From: Halalkalibacter urbisdiaboli
GTDB lineage: Bacteria; Bacillota; Bacilli; Bacillales; Bacillaceae_D
Assembly (NCBI RefSeq): GCF_002156385.1
Contig: NZ_MVJM01000003.1
Location: 1 to 64,000, forward strand
Reading direction: 5' to 3'
DNA: 64,000 nt
Below, one piece after another: positions 45,372 to 53,872 of this stretch; within the stretch, counting starts at the first letter, position 1; each line of letters opens with the position of its first letter. The translations under genes and the position numbers were made by a program. The notes beneath the pieces are model-generated. The model worked only from the letters and a program-made list of their open reading frames with translations. It was not told the DNA's origin and searched no databases.

Positions 45372-45427
45372 GGGGGTGTCACAAAAAGGTAAAATACAAC
45401 CCTTTTGGTGACACCCCCTTTTTGTAA
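45372..45427 (+). terminator. Intrinsic terminator (AAAAGGT hairpin family)
   Basis: A stem GGGGGTGTCACAAAAAGG with its complement CCTTTTGGTGACACCCCC is followed by TTTTTTGT. It is ~150 bp after tlyA and shares the AAAAGG/CCTTTT core with other hairpins in the window. Confidence 0.85.
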
Positions 45428-45443
45428 TACGATTAACAGGAGC

Positions 45444-45483
45444 GATGAATAAAAACATGTATACATTAAAGGAATGCTATAAT
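45444..45483 (+). promoter_or_regulatory. Possible ARG box and promoter of argR
   Basis: GATGAATAAAAACATGTATACAT (45444-45466 region) resembles an ARG box pair (ATGAATA-N-TATNCAT) and lies just before TATAAT (45478-45483). Autoregulation of argR is known in bacilli. The match is loose, so confidence is low. Confidence 0.35.
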
Positions 45484-45587
45484 GATTTCCATTCATCATT
45501 TGCATAAATATAAGTGTGTATGTATTGAATTACATCTCGTTTCAGGAGATAATATAGATAAGACTAAATAAAAGATAGGTGATCCGA

Positions 45588-46037
45588 TTGAATAAAGGTC
45601 AGCGTCATATAAAAATAAGAGAAATTATCGCTAATCATGAGGTGGAAACACAGGATGACCTCGTTGAACAGTTAAAACGTGCAGGATATAATATCACTCA
45701 GGCTACTGTCTCACGTGACATTAAAGAGCTACACCTTGTTAAGGTTCCGATGATTGACGGGAGATACAAATATAGTTTGCCAGCTGATCAACGATTTAAT
45801 CCTCTCCAAAAACTTAAACGAGCATTGATGGATAGTTTTGTCAGCATTGATCGTTCAGAAAATTTAATTGTCATGAAAACATTGCCTGGAAATGCCAATG
45901 CGATTGGTGCCTTAATTGACAACCTTGATTGGGAAGAAATTATGGGAACAATTTGTGGAGACGATACGATTTTAATTATTTGCAAAAAGAAGGAAGATAC
46001 TCCTGAGATAACGGAACGATTTTTAGACATGCTTTAA
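45588..46037 (+). CDS. argR: Arginine repressor ArgR/AhrC
   Basis: A 149-residue hexameric regulator of arginine synthesis and catabolism. The N-terminal winged helix has [13 protein letters not shown] and [19 protein letters not shown]. The C-terminal arginine-binding part has [36 protein letters not shown] at 45588 gives the same N-terminus as B. subtilis AhrC, with AGGTGA upstream; a GTG at 45579 lies in the ribosome-binding site. recN follows, as in other bacilli. Confidence 0.96.
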   Translation: MNKGQRHIKIREIIANHEVETQDDLVEQLKRAGYNITQATVSRDIKELHLVKVPMIDGRYKYSLPADQRFNPLQKLKRALMDSFVSIDRSENLIVMKTLPGNANAIGALIDNLDWEEIMGTICGDDTILIICKKKEDTPEITERFLDML

Positions 46038-46081
46038 GTATGTTCATTCCCAGATAGATTATGATTTAAGGGTGGGGAGAA

Positions 46082-47809
46082 ATGTTAATTGAATTATCGA
46101 TCAAGCATTTTGCAATTATCGAAGAGTTAACCATCCCCTTTGAAAAAGGTCTCACTGTTTTAACAGGAGAGACAGGGGCTGGTAAATCAATTATTATTGA
46201 TGCGATTGGCTTGCTTCTTGGAGGAAGAGGTTCGGTTGAATTTGTCCGACATGGCGAAAAACGGGCTGAAATTGAAGGGTTATTTAGTATTGAAAATGAA
46301 CATCCGGTTTTGAGAAAAATGGAGGACTTAGGCATAGAAATTGAGGAGAACATGCTCATTTTAAGGCGCGATATTAATGCACAAGGAAAAAGCATTTGCC
46401 GAATTAATGGCAAGCTTGTTACGCTCGGTATTTTGCGAGAAATAGGTCAAACGCTTGTTGATATTCATGGGCAGCATGAACATCAAGCATTGATGCAAAC
46501 GGAATACCATATTAGCATGCTCGATAGCTTTGCAAAGGACGAACTTCACTCGACTCTAGAAGAGTACCAACATTTATATGGACGGTTACGAAGCTTACAA
46601 AAGCAAGTAAAGGCTTTAAATGAAAATGAACAAGAAATGGCACAAAAAGTTGATTTATTTCGTTATCAACTTGATGAAATTGGACAGGCTAATTTAGAGC
46701 CTGATGAAGACGTCCGGCTAACAGAAGAGCGTCATAAGCTTTCTAATAGTGAGAAGCTTTATAAAACGCTCCAAGATGGTTATGAAAGCTTATATGGTGA
46801 CGGAAGAGGACTTGATTTTCTTTCAAATGCTGTTTCTCACTTAGAAGAAGCCGCTTCAATTGATAAAAGCCTTGCCACGTTATTTGAAAATGTAAGCAAT
46901 AGCTATTACTTACTTGAAGAAGCGACCTTTTCGTTACGAGATCAAATAGAAGATGTGGAGTTTGACCCTAATCGCTTAGAAATGATTGAGGAACGTTTAG
47001 ATGAAATTCAACGGTTAAAAAGAAAATATGGAGCAACCGTTGAGGATATTTTAGAATATGCTGCAAAGATTGAGGACGAATTAGATACGCTTATTCATAA
47101 GGATGACCGAATTCAACGGTTACAAGAGGAGCTTGACTCATTATTGTTAGATGTCGCTGTCGAAGCTAAGGCGATAACTGAGATTCGATTAAAAGCCGCA
47201 AAGAAATTAACCGAAGCGATACATAAACAATTAAAGGCCCTCTATATGGAGAAAACGGTGTTTGATATTCGTATTCAGGATAGAATCTCAAGTAAACAAG
47301 AAAACCTTAAAAATCCCGTCGGTCATTTTGGTCCAAATGGGAAGGATGAAGTTGAGTTTTTCATTGCTACGAATCCAGGTGAACCACTTAAACCTTTGAC
47401 AAAAATCGCTTCTGGCGGTGAGATTTCAAGAATTATGCTTGCGTTAAAATCAATTTTTTCATCAAACCAAGGATTAACCTCAGTTATTTTTGATGAAGTT
47501 GATACAGGTGTCAGTGGAAGAGTTGCTCAAGCAATAGCTGAGAAAATTCACGGTATTTCGGCGAATTCTCAAGTTTTATGTATCACCCATTTACCACAAG
47601 TGGCTGCTATGGCGGATACACATTTGTACATTTCAAAACAGGAAAATGAACACCGTGTTAAAACATCAGTGACACCTTTGTCTATGAATGAAAAAGCTCA
47701 TGAAATTGCGCGAATGATTTCAGGTGTGGAAGTGACGGAATTAACGAAAAAGCATGCGGAGGAATTACTTGTACTTGCTGCGCAACACAAGAAAGAAATG
47801 AAAAGCTAA
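46082..47809 (+). CDS. recN: DNA repair protein RecN
   Basis: A 575-residue SMC-like ATPase that assembles at double-strand breaks. Walker A GETGAGKSII is at 29-38, the signature and Walker B are in LASGGEISRIMLALKSIF-like ASGGEISRIML and VIFDEVDTGVSG (~460-490). A coiled coil occupies the middle. GGTGGGGAG precedes the ATG. It is downstream of argR and has its own terminator. Confidence 0.97.
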   Translation: MLIELSIKHFAIIEELTIPFEKGLTVLTGETGAGKSIIIDAIGLLLGGRGSVEFVRHGEKRAEIEGLFSIENEHPVLRKMEDLGIEIEENMLILRRDINAQGKSICRINGKLVTLGILREIGQTLVDIHGQHEHQALMQTEYHISMLDSFAKDELHSTLEEYQHLYGRLRSLQKQVKALNENEQEMAQKVDLFRYQLDEIGQANLEPDEDVRLTEERHKLSNSEKLYKTLQDGYESLYGDGRGLDFLSNAVSHLEEAASIDKSLATLFENVSNSYYLLEEATFSLRDQIEDVEFDPNRLEMIEERLDEIQRLKRKYGATVEDILEYAAKIEDELDTLIHKDDRIQRLQEELDSLLLDVAVEAKAITEIRLKAAKKLTEAIHKQLKALYMEKTVFDIRIQDRISSKQENLKNPVGHFGPNGKDEVEFFIATNPGEPLKPLTKIASGGEISRIMLALKSIFSSNQGLTSVIFDEVDTGVSGRVAQAIAEKIHGISANSQVLCITHLPQVAAMADTHLYISKQENEHRVKTSVTPLSMNEKAHEIARMISGVEVTELTKKHAEELLVLAAQHKKEMKS

Positions 47810-47832
47810 CCAATAAAGGTTAGCTTTTTTCT
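47801..47832 (+). terminator. Terminator of recN
   Basis: A stem AAAAGCTAACC/GGTTAGCTTTT with a six-base loop ends in a T-run. Its left arm includes the last recN codons. Confidence 0.85.
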
Positions 47833-47913
47833 TTCTAATCCAGTTATAAATGTAGGTCCACAAGGTAACATTAATAGTACAGCCATATGAGGTGTGGGCT
47901 GGGAGCTAGGAGT

Positions 47914-49236
47914 GTGAAGAGAGTGAGAGGCGATCAAATTAGAAAAGCAACAGGAATATGTATTCTTCTGTTCCTTCTTAGCTTAGGTTTTTCATCAACT
48001 ATGAAGGATTGGGTTACAGTCCCTACTTCAATGACCATGTTTGAAGGGGAAAACACTGAACTTTATGAAGCACATGGTTCAATGGATGCCATAACTGTTT
48101 CAACGAACGAACCTAGTCTTGCTTTTTCATTAAAGAATAATCAAAATGAAACAGCATCAGCGATGATTTCAAGCGAAAAACTAGGGAAGCAGCGAATGAC
48201 GATGGAAGTTGCTGGTTTTCCAATAAAGCAGGTAGATGTGAATGTCCTACCAAAAACAGAGGTTATTCCTGGTGGACAATCCATAGGTGTGAAACTAAAT
48301 ACAGAAGGAGTATTAGTAGTCGGTCATCATCTTGTTCAAACAGAGGAAGGCGACCAATCTCCAGGAGAAGAAGCTGGAATTGAGATTGGGGATATGATTA
48401 CGCAAATTGACGGTCATGATATTCAACGCATGAGTGAAGTTGCTGATTATGTACAAGTTGCTGGGGAAGAGGGAAGAAGTTTAGAAATTACGATAAAGCG
48501 TGACAAGCAGATGCAAACAAAGACATTGACCCCTTTAAAGGCGAAAGGGGAACATTCTTATCGTATGGGGTTGTATATCCGAGATTCAGCTGCGGGTGTC
48601 GGTACATTAACTTTCTATGATCCTGAAACTAAAAAATATGGAGCGCTTGGTCACGTTATTTCAGACGTAGATACGATGAAACCGATTGTTGTTCATGATG
48701 GACAAATCATTCGTTCATCTGTAACTTCAATCGAAAAAGGAAGTAACGGTGACCCAGGTGAGAAATTAGCAAGCTTTGCACAGCAGCGAGATGTTTTAGG
48801 TACTATTGAAAAAAATAGCCCGTTTGGCATTTTTGGAACATTAGATTCGAAAACCAAATTAAAAAACGACATACATGACTCGAAAATGCCGATAACTCTA
48901 TCTAACCATGTAGAGGAAGGTCCTGCAAAAATCCTTACGGTTGTTGATGGGGAAGGTGTAGAAGAGTTCGATATTGAGATTGTTAGCTCGGTTCCACAAA
49001 AAGAACCTGCAACAAAAGGGTTAGTTATAAAAGTAACCGATCCTAAATTACTTGAATCAACGGGTGGCATCGTTCAAGGAATGAGCGGAAGTCCTATTAT
49101 TCAAAATGGGAAACTTGTAGGTGCGGTTACACATGTTTTTGTAAATGATCCAACGTCAGGATATGGATGTCATATTAGCTGGATGTTAGAAGAAGCAGGA
49201 ATTGAAATAGAGAAAAAAGAGGCCAAAGCGAGCTAA
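47914..49236 (+). CDS. spoIVB: Stage IV sporulation signalling protease SpoIVB
   Basis: A secreted S55 serine protease made in the forespore that triggers pro-SigK processing. The 440-residue protein has an N-terminal anchor ([16 protein letters not shown]), a PDZ domain ([19 protein letters not shown], ~145-220) and the peptidase domain with His in GALGHVISD (~247) and Ser in [10 protein letters not shown] (~391-393). GTG 47914 has TAGGAG upstream; an ATG at 47887 would add nine residues. spo0A follows, the conserved order. Confidence 0.94.
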   Translation: MKRVRGDQIRKATGICILLFLLSLGFSSTMKDWVTVPTSMTMFEGENTELYEAHGSMDAITVSTNEPSLAFSLKNNQNETASAMISSEKLGKQRMTMEVAGFPIKQVDVNVLPKTEVIPGGQSIGVKLNTEGVLVVGHHLVQTEEGDQSPGEEAGIEIGDMITQIDGHDIQRMSEVADYVQVAGEEGRSLEITIKRDKQMQTKTLTPLKAKGEHSYRMGLYIRDSAAGVGTLTFYDPETKKYGALGHVISDVDTMKPIVVHDGQIIRSSVTSIEKGSNGDPGEKLASFAQQRDVLGTIEKNSPFGIFGTLDSKTKLKNDIHDSKMPITLSNHVEEGPAKILTVVDGEGVEEFDIEIVSSVPQKEPATKGLVIKVTDPKLLESTGGIVQGMSGSPIIQNGKLVGAVTHVFVNDPTSGYGCHISWMLEEAGIEIEKKEAKAS

Positions 49237-49256
49237 CTCGTTTTGGCCTTTTCTTT
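49220..49256 (+). terminator. Terminator of spoIVB
   Basis: A stem AGGCCAAAGCGAG/CTCGTTTTGGCCT (one mismatch) with loop CTAA-like ends in TTTTCTTTTT. The left arm includes the final codons of spoIVB. Confidence 0.85.
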
Positions 49257-49314
49257 TTATTAGGAAAAAGTTAAAATTAGCAAAGGAATTATGATATGAT
49301 GAATATAAAGAAAA

Positions 49315-49453
49315 TTCGACAAACCTTAGGATAAAAAGTAGGTTAAGATCGAAAGGGGTCGAAAACACGAGTAATAATGAGCAAATAAAAGAAAATCTAA
49401 AAAAAACGAATATTTTTTAGAAAAAGAGAAGGAAATGAGCCATCACTGTCGAA
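49315..49453 (+). promoter_or_regulatory. Putative 0A boxes upstream of spo0A
   Basis: TTCGACA (49315-49321, inverse of TGTCGAA) and TGTCGAA (49447-49453) match the core Spo0A-binding heptamer TGNCGAA. A weaker GTCGAAAA is near 49358. The arrangement fits autoregulation of spo0A as known in Bacillus. No clear SigH promoter with correct spacing was found. Confidence 0.6.
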
Positions 49454-49497
49454 ATTTACATTTATGACAAACTAACTAGAAATGAGGAGGACGTTTC

Positions 49498-50319
49498 GTG
49501 CAAAAAGTGAAGGTATGTATCGCAGATGATAACCGTGAATTAGTCAATTTATTGAATGAATACATCGCAACGCAGGAAGATATGGTCGTAGAAGGTGTTG
49601 CATATAATGGTCAGGAGTGTTTAAATCTCGTTGAAGAGTTTCAACCAGATGTTTTAATTTTAGATATTATCATGCCTCATCTTGACGGATTAGCTGTATT
49701 AGAAAAAATGAACCAAATGAAATTATCAAAAAAACCAAATATCATCATGTTAACGGCTTTTGGTCAAGAAGATGTGACAAAAAAAGCCGTTGATTTAGGT
49801 GCTTCTTATTATGTACTTAAGCCATTTGATATGGAAATTTTAATTTCAAACATTCGTGAAATTGGTGGACAAAAGCAAGCTTTTGTTCAAAAATCGTCGG
49901 CAGCATCTTTAATTCTTGGAAATAGTCAAGCATCACAAGTAAGTCGACATGACTCAAACAACGGCTTTAATTTGGATGCAAGCATTACAAGTATTATTCA
50001 TGAAATCGGTGTGCCAGCACATATAAAAGGATACATGTATTTACGTGAGGCCATTACAATGGTTTATAACGATATTGAGTTATTAGGCTCGATTACAAAG
50101 GTTCTCTATCCAGATATTGCAAAGAAATTTAAAACGACGGCAAGTCGTGTTGAACGTGCCATTCGTCATGCAATTGAAGTTGCATGGAGTCGTGGAAATA
50201 TTGATTCAATTTCATCGTTATTCGGTTATACAGTCAGTCATTCAAAAGCGAAGCCAACAAACTCAGAGTTTATCGCAATGGTTGCGGATAAATTACGAAT
50301 CGAGCATAAGGTTAGCTGA
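49498..50319 (+). CDS. spo0A: Sporulation master response regulator Spo0A
   Basis: The phosphorelay output regulator that starts sporulation. The 273-residue protein has a receiver domain with Asp10, Asp11 and phospho-acceptor Asp56 (in [12 protein letters not shown]). The C-terminal DNA-binding domain contains [30 protein letters not shown] and [12 protein letters not shown] start with GAGGAGG upstream. All signature residues are intact, so the strain is predicted to be spore-competent. Confidence 0.98.
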   Translation: MQKVKVCIADDNRELVNLLNEYIATQEDMVVEGVAYNGQECLNLVEEFQPDVLILDIIMPHLDGLAVLEKMNQMKLSKKPNIIMLTAFGQEDVTKKAVDLGASYYVLKPFDMEILISNIREIGGQKQAFVQKSSAASLILGNSQASQVSRHDSNNGFNLDASITSIIHEIGVPAHIKGYMYLREAITMVYNDIELLGSITKVLYPDIAKKFKTTASRVERAIRHAIEVAWSRGNIDSISSLFGYTVSHSKAKPTNSEFIAMVADKLRIEHKVS

Positions 50320-50340
50320 AAGAGTGAGAATAATAAGTAA

Positions 50341-50502
50341 GAAAACCTTCTTTAGTAAATCTAAGAAGAAGTAATGGCTTTGCACGTTACGCGCCTTGCT
50401 ACGAGAAAACCACTCGTAGCAAGGCTTTTAAGATCGGGCAACGGCTACGCGCATTACATAAGGCCACTGAAAAAGGAAAAACCACCTTTTTTTCAGTGGC
50501 CT
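50341..50502. repeat. Composite intergenic hairpin repeat, copy 3
   Basis: H1 CTTCTTTAG/CTAAGAAG (50348-50370) is followed by box AAGTAATGGCTTTGCACGTT, H2 CCTTGCTACGAG/CTCGTAGCAAGG (50394-50424), a GGGCAACGGCTACGCGCATT box and H3 AGGCCACTGAAAAAGG with its complement (50461-50502). It has the same module order as copies 1 and 2. It lies after spo0A and its H3 may act as the spo0A terminator. Confidence 0.82.
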
Positions 50503-50595
50503 AGCTTATGGCGGTTTTTTCTATTTCGTTAACTTGTGGTAAATTCTCGAAAATTGCTCATACTATAACCAAATGAAGCAGAGAGGGTTTTGGTT

Positions 50596-51732
50596 ATGAG
50601 TTCGATTTTGACAGGGAATGTATATGAGCATAGACGAACAAAAGAGTTATTACGCTATATTCCTTCAGAAGCAATTGCCCTTATTTGGCACGAAGATTTA
50701 GATGGCATGGCTGTCGAGGGCCTAATGAAAAAGCGTGTGAAGGCTGTCATTAACGGTAAGCCTTCGATGAGTGGACGGTATAAGCATACGAATGTATCCA
50801 CGCTTCTTAACGCAGGAATCCCTGTTTTTGATGTAATAACTACGTTTCAGCAATGGGAATGCTTTAACGGAGAAGAAATCCTCATAAAAGACAATACATT
50901 ACATGTACGGAAAGAGGGAGATTTTGCTGAAATAGCGTCTGTGCATTTATATACTCCGTCTACGATTGAAGCTCTATTAAAGAAGGCTTCTCAAGCTTAT
51001 CCAGATCAACTTACATCGTTTGTAGAGAACACTGTTGATTATGCTAAAAGAGAATGCACATACTTCTTAACTGAACCAAAACTGCCTCAATCCTTGAAAT
51101 CATTAAATGGCTATGATGTATTAATTGTTGCACGAAGTCCATATTATGAACATGATTTAAGGGCTGTCCGTAACATGTTAAAGAAGAAAAAAGTGAAAAT
51201 CATTGCGATTGATGGTGCCGCAGATGGAATTTTAAGGATGAACCTTACTCCAGATTTTATTTTGGGGGATATGGACTCCATTTCAATCGAAGGCCTTCAA
51301 TGCGGTGCCACGATTCTTTGTCACGAAAATATGCAAGGTTTATCACCAGGTAAGGAACGCCTTTTGCAATATGGGATTGAGGCGGAAACGATTACCTTTG
51401 TAGGGACAAGTGAGGATGTTGCTATCCATGCTGCCCATTGGTCAGGAGCAAGTCATCTATATTTAATTGGTTGTCGTATTAGTCTACATGAGTTTTTAGA
51501 AAAAGGCAGAGCAGGAATGGGAGCAAGTCTTTTAAACAGAATTCAGGCTGGAGACCGAATAACAGATTTAAAAGGAATACACCGTTTAGTACATCCAAAC
51601 GATTTAAAGAAACAGTGGCTATCAAACATTTTCTTACAGCTTGAAAAACTTCGCTTCAAACTTCGAAACCAGTTTTTAAACTTAGGGCGTTTTAATGTTT
51701 GGAGAAAAAAGGAGGCGATACGCCATGAGTAA
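50596..51732 (+). CDS. steA: SteA-like protein (putative cytokinetic ring protein)
   Basis: A 378-residue protein with a thiamin-pyrophosphokinase-like catalytic fold. The block AIDGAADGILRMNLTPDFILGDMDSIS (~209-235) contains the GDMDS motif of that fold. A hydrophobic or amphipathic C-terminal end follows. Similar proteins are annotated SteA in Actinobacteria, where they act with SteB in septal peptidoglycan control. Thiamin metabolism is unlikely, as no thi genes are near. GAGAGGG precedes the ATG. The C-terminus overlaps the next gene by eight bases. Confidence 0.78.
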   Translation: MSSILTGNVYEHRRTKELLRYIPSEAIALIWHEDLDGMAVEGLMKKRVKAVINGKPSMSGRYKHTNVSTLLNAGIPVFDVITTFQQWECFNGEEILIKDNTLHVRKEGDFAEIASVHLYTPSTIEALLKKASQAYPDQLTSFVENTVDYAKRECTYFLTEPKLPQSLKSLNGYDVLIVARSPYYEHDLRAVRNMLKKKKVKIIAIDGAADGILRMNLTPDFILGDMDSISIEGLQCGATILCHENMQGLSPGKERLLQYGIEAETITFVGTSEDVAIHAAHWSGASHLYLIGCRISLHEFLEKGRAGMGASLLNRIQAGDRITDLKGIHRLVHPNDLKKQWLSNIFLQLEKLRFKLRNQFLNLGRFNVWRKKEAIRHE

Positions 51733-52393
51733 AGTTTCTGTGGTTATCCCTGCTTTTAATGAGGAAAGGTACTTAGAGAAAACGATTCACGCTGTGCGTA
51801 CACTTCCATTTGAGCTGGAAGTGATCGTTGTTAACGATGGTAGTCAGGATGGAACAGGTATGCTAGCAGAAAAATTAGCGGAGCATGCTATTCATTTCTC
51901 AAAAAATCAAGGGAAGGGTAAGGCCCTTCAAGCGGCATGGAGGCAGGTAGAAGGTGAGTATATCCTTTGTTTAGATGCAGATTTACAGGAAAGTGCTGCT
52001 GAAGCCATTCATTTACTACAGCCCTTGTTTGAAGAAAAAGCTGATGTAATTATATCAAAAGTGAAGCCAGGGGCCAAAAGTGGATTTGGTTTCATTAAAC
52101 GCCGTGCTCAATCGATCGTCTATAAGAAAACCGGAATTCGATTAGAGGCCCCACTTTCAGGTCAACGAGCATTTCATCGTCAATTACTTCCAATCCTCCT
52201 GCGGGGACGATATGAAGGCTTTGGAGTTGAAACACAGATGTCAATCGATATATTAAAGGCAAATGCAACAATTCTTGAGGTCGAAACGAACATGAAGCAT
52301 CGAGAAATGGGGAAAACGGTAACTGGATTTCGGCATCGCTTCAAACAGTGGTTGGAAATTGAGCGTAATTGTAGAGAGGTGGGACCATCATGA
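51725..52393 (+). CDS. Family 2 glycosyltransferase
   Basis: A 222-residue GT-A glycosyltransferase: VVIPAFNEERYLEKTIHAV, VIVVNDGSQDGTG and the LDADLQES (DxD-like) motif. A C-terminal conserved segment has EAPLSGQRAFHR and FGVETQMSIDIL, as in prokaryotic dolichyl-phosphate-sugar synthase-like enzymes. It has no membrane helix. It overlaps steA and the following membrane gene by four bases, so the three form a coupled operon. The acceptor is unknown, possibly a lipid-linked sugar. Confidence 0.88.
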   Translation: MSKVSVVIPAFNEERYLEKTIHAVRTLPFELEVIVVNDGSQDGTGMLAEKLAEHAIHFSKNQGKGKALQAAWRQVEGEYILCLDADLQESAAEAIHLLQPLFEEKADVIISKVKPGAKSGFGFIKRRAQSIVYKKTGIRLEAPLSGQRAFHRQLLPILLRGRYEGFGVETQMSIDILKANATILEVETNMKHREMGKTVTGFRHRFKQWLEIERNCREVGPS

Positions 52394-53184
52394 TATTAAT
52401 CCTTCTTTTACCTGTTATGGCTCTCTTAAGTATGTTTGCATTTCGTTGTGCAAATTGGACAACTATAAATTATGAAGGCCAGCAAATCCCTTATAGCTTA
52501 GGTGTTTTTGTTGTTTTTTCGTATGCTGTCCTTTGTGCCTTTCCTCCTACTCAGTCGCTTGTCTTTTCTTATGGTGCATTGGCGTATGTAATTGGAATTT
52601 GGCTGATTGGCTTTTTAGATGATCGTTTTGGTCAAGCATACCCTAAAGGATTAAAAGGGCATTTCTCCTGTTTAGTAGCAGAAAAAAAAGTAACAACTGG
52701 AGTTATGAAAGTGATCGGAACGTTACTCATTGCAATGCTGTTTACGTATTATTACCAACCACAATCCGTCTGGGAAGGAATCCGTTGTTTTCTATTATTA
52801 ACATGGCTACCCCATGTAATGAACTTATTTGACACTCGACCATTGAGAGTATGGAAGGTAGTCCTCTTTTTTACAGTAATCCTTCTGCTTACAGTAGCAC
52901 TTCCCTCTCTGACGATGATGATTTACTTATTAGTGGTATTTTATCTAACCTTCGTACTTGAAGGGCATCGACGGGCAATGCTTGGAGATAATGGTGCAAC
53001 TGCAGTAGGGGCAATCTTAGCACTCTTGACCGTATCACATACTTCAATTATTTTTCAATCCGCTGTGATTATCCTATCATTTTCTCTTATGGTAATCGCA
53101 GAACGAATGTCGTTTTCTGCATTAATCGAACAACGTTCTGTATTACGTTGGGTAGATAAGATTGGTATTCCGTCAAGAAGATAG
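52390..53184 (+). CDS. MraY/WecA-like glycosyl-1-phosphate transferase family membrane protein
   Basis: A 264-residue polytopic protein with about eight hydrophobic segments. FLDDRFGQAYPKGLKGH corresponds to the DD metal motif of the MraY/WecA family and MLGDNGATAVGAILAL to the GDxG block. It overlaps the preceding glycosyltransferase gene by four bases. The set steA, GT2 and phosphoglycosyl transferase-like gene suggests a small envelope-glycan pathway, but the substrate is not known. It is shorter than typical MraY (~320 residues). Confidence 0.82.
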   Translation: MILILLLPVMALLSMFAFRCANWTTINYEGQQIPYSLGVFVVFSYAVLCAFPPTQSLVFSYGALAYVIGIWLIGFLDDRFGQAYPKGLKGHFSCLVAEKKVTTGVMKVIGTLLIAMLFTYYYQPQSVWEGIRCFLLLTWLPHVMNLFDTRPLRVWKVVLFFTVILLLTVALPSLTMMIYLLVVFYLTFVLEGHRRAMLGDNGATAVGAILALLTVSHTSIIFQSAVIILSFSLMVIAERMSFSALIEQRSVLRWVDKIGIPSRR

Positions 53185-53224
53185 AGCAGAGTAGCTAAGT
53201 TAAGCTTCTCTGCTCTATTTTTGA
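53185..53224. terminator. Bidirectional terminator
   Basis: A stem AGAGCAGAG/CTCTGCTCT enclosing AGCT/AGCT-like inner pairs lies between the convergent genes, with T/A runs. Confidence 0.8.
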
Positions 53225-53460
53225 TTTCTCTTTTGAAAACGAGGAGCAATTTTTCCATTTTTTCGATCACGATAAAAGATAAACCCACCAATAAAGCTTA
53301 ATCCTGCCAGAAAAAAAATAAAACCAGCGGTAAATTGAATTAGAAGAGAAGGATAAGGTGTATTTAATAGTTGAAAAATCGTATCTCGCATCAACTTAAT
53401 TCCGTAACCAGCAATGACAGCTGGGATAATTAAAATCATTAAAGCAATAAAACGTCCCAT
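53215..53460 (-). CDS. yqzF: DUF2627 membrane protein (YqzF)
   Basis: An 81-residue protein with two transmembrane segments (FIALMILIIPAVIAGYGIKLM and FTAGFIFFLAGLSFIGGFIFY) and a basic C-terminus, matching DUF2627. In B. subtilis yqzF also neighbours the bkd operon. It is convergent with the membrane transferase gene. AAAGAGGAATG precedes the ATG. The function is unknown. Confidence 0.87.
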   Translation of the reverse strand: MGRFIALMILIIPAVIAGYGIKLMRDTIFQLLNTPYPSLLIQFTAGFIFFLAGLSFIGGFIFYRDRKNGKIAPRFQKRNQK

Positions 53461-53872
53461 AGTTACATTCCTCTTTTTTATTTGTTCATATATAATATTT
53501 TAGCCGAAATCTAGTATTATGTACATCTTAGTAGTTGCAACTTTGTGTCATTTGAGTAATAGTTGAAGAAGGAGAAATTAAGAGTTGAACTTAGGACCCG
53601 GTCTTAATTTTATTGAACATCATATTGATGCTATTTCAAACATAAGCTGTATATAAAGAATATATGTATATTGTGATGTCAATGCTTTGTGGGACAACCA
53701 TTGCATTGTATAATAGGTAATAAGTAAGTCTTTTGTAAAACAATATCGAGAAGGTGTAATATAGCAGTAAGTGGTTTAAATGGTTTTGTAAAAGATCCGA
53801 TTAAAATCAAATGAAGGCATTTTAAAAGCTGTGACGAAAGTAATTTGGATAGAAAAGAAAGAGGGGATGAAG
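53461..53872 (+). promoter_or_regulatory. Intergenic region and promoter of the lpdV-bkd operon
   Basis: A 412-bp gap with no gene. TATAAT (53709-53714) with a weak TTTGTG 17 bp upstream is a plausible SigA promoter. In B. subtilis a SigL-dependent promoter and ptb-bcd-buk precede lpdV; no GG-N10-GC type -24/-12 element was recognised here, and those genes are absent. GAGGGG (53861-53866) is the lpdV ribosome-binding site. Confidence 0.55.

Noticed and set aside
49280-49305. SigH promoter for spo0A
   Set aside because: AAAGGAATT and GAATAT elements are present, but the spacing is about four bases too short for the SigH consensus.
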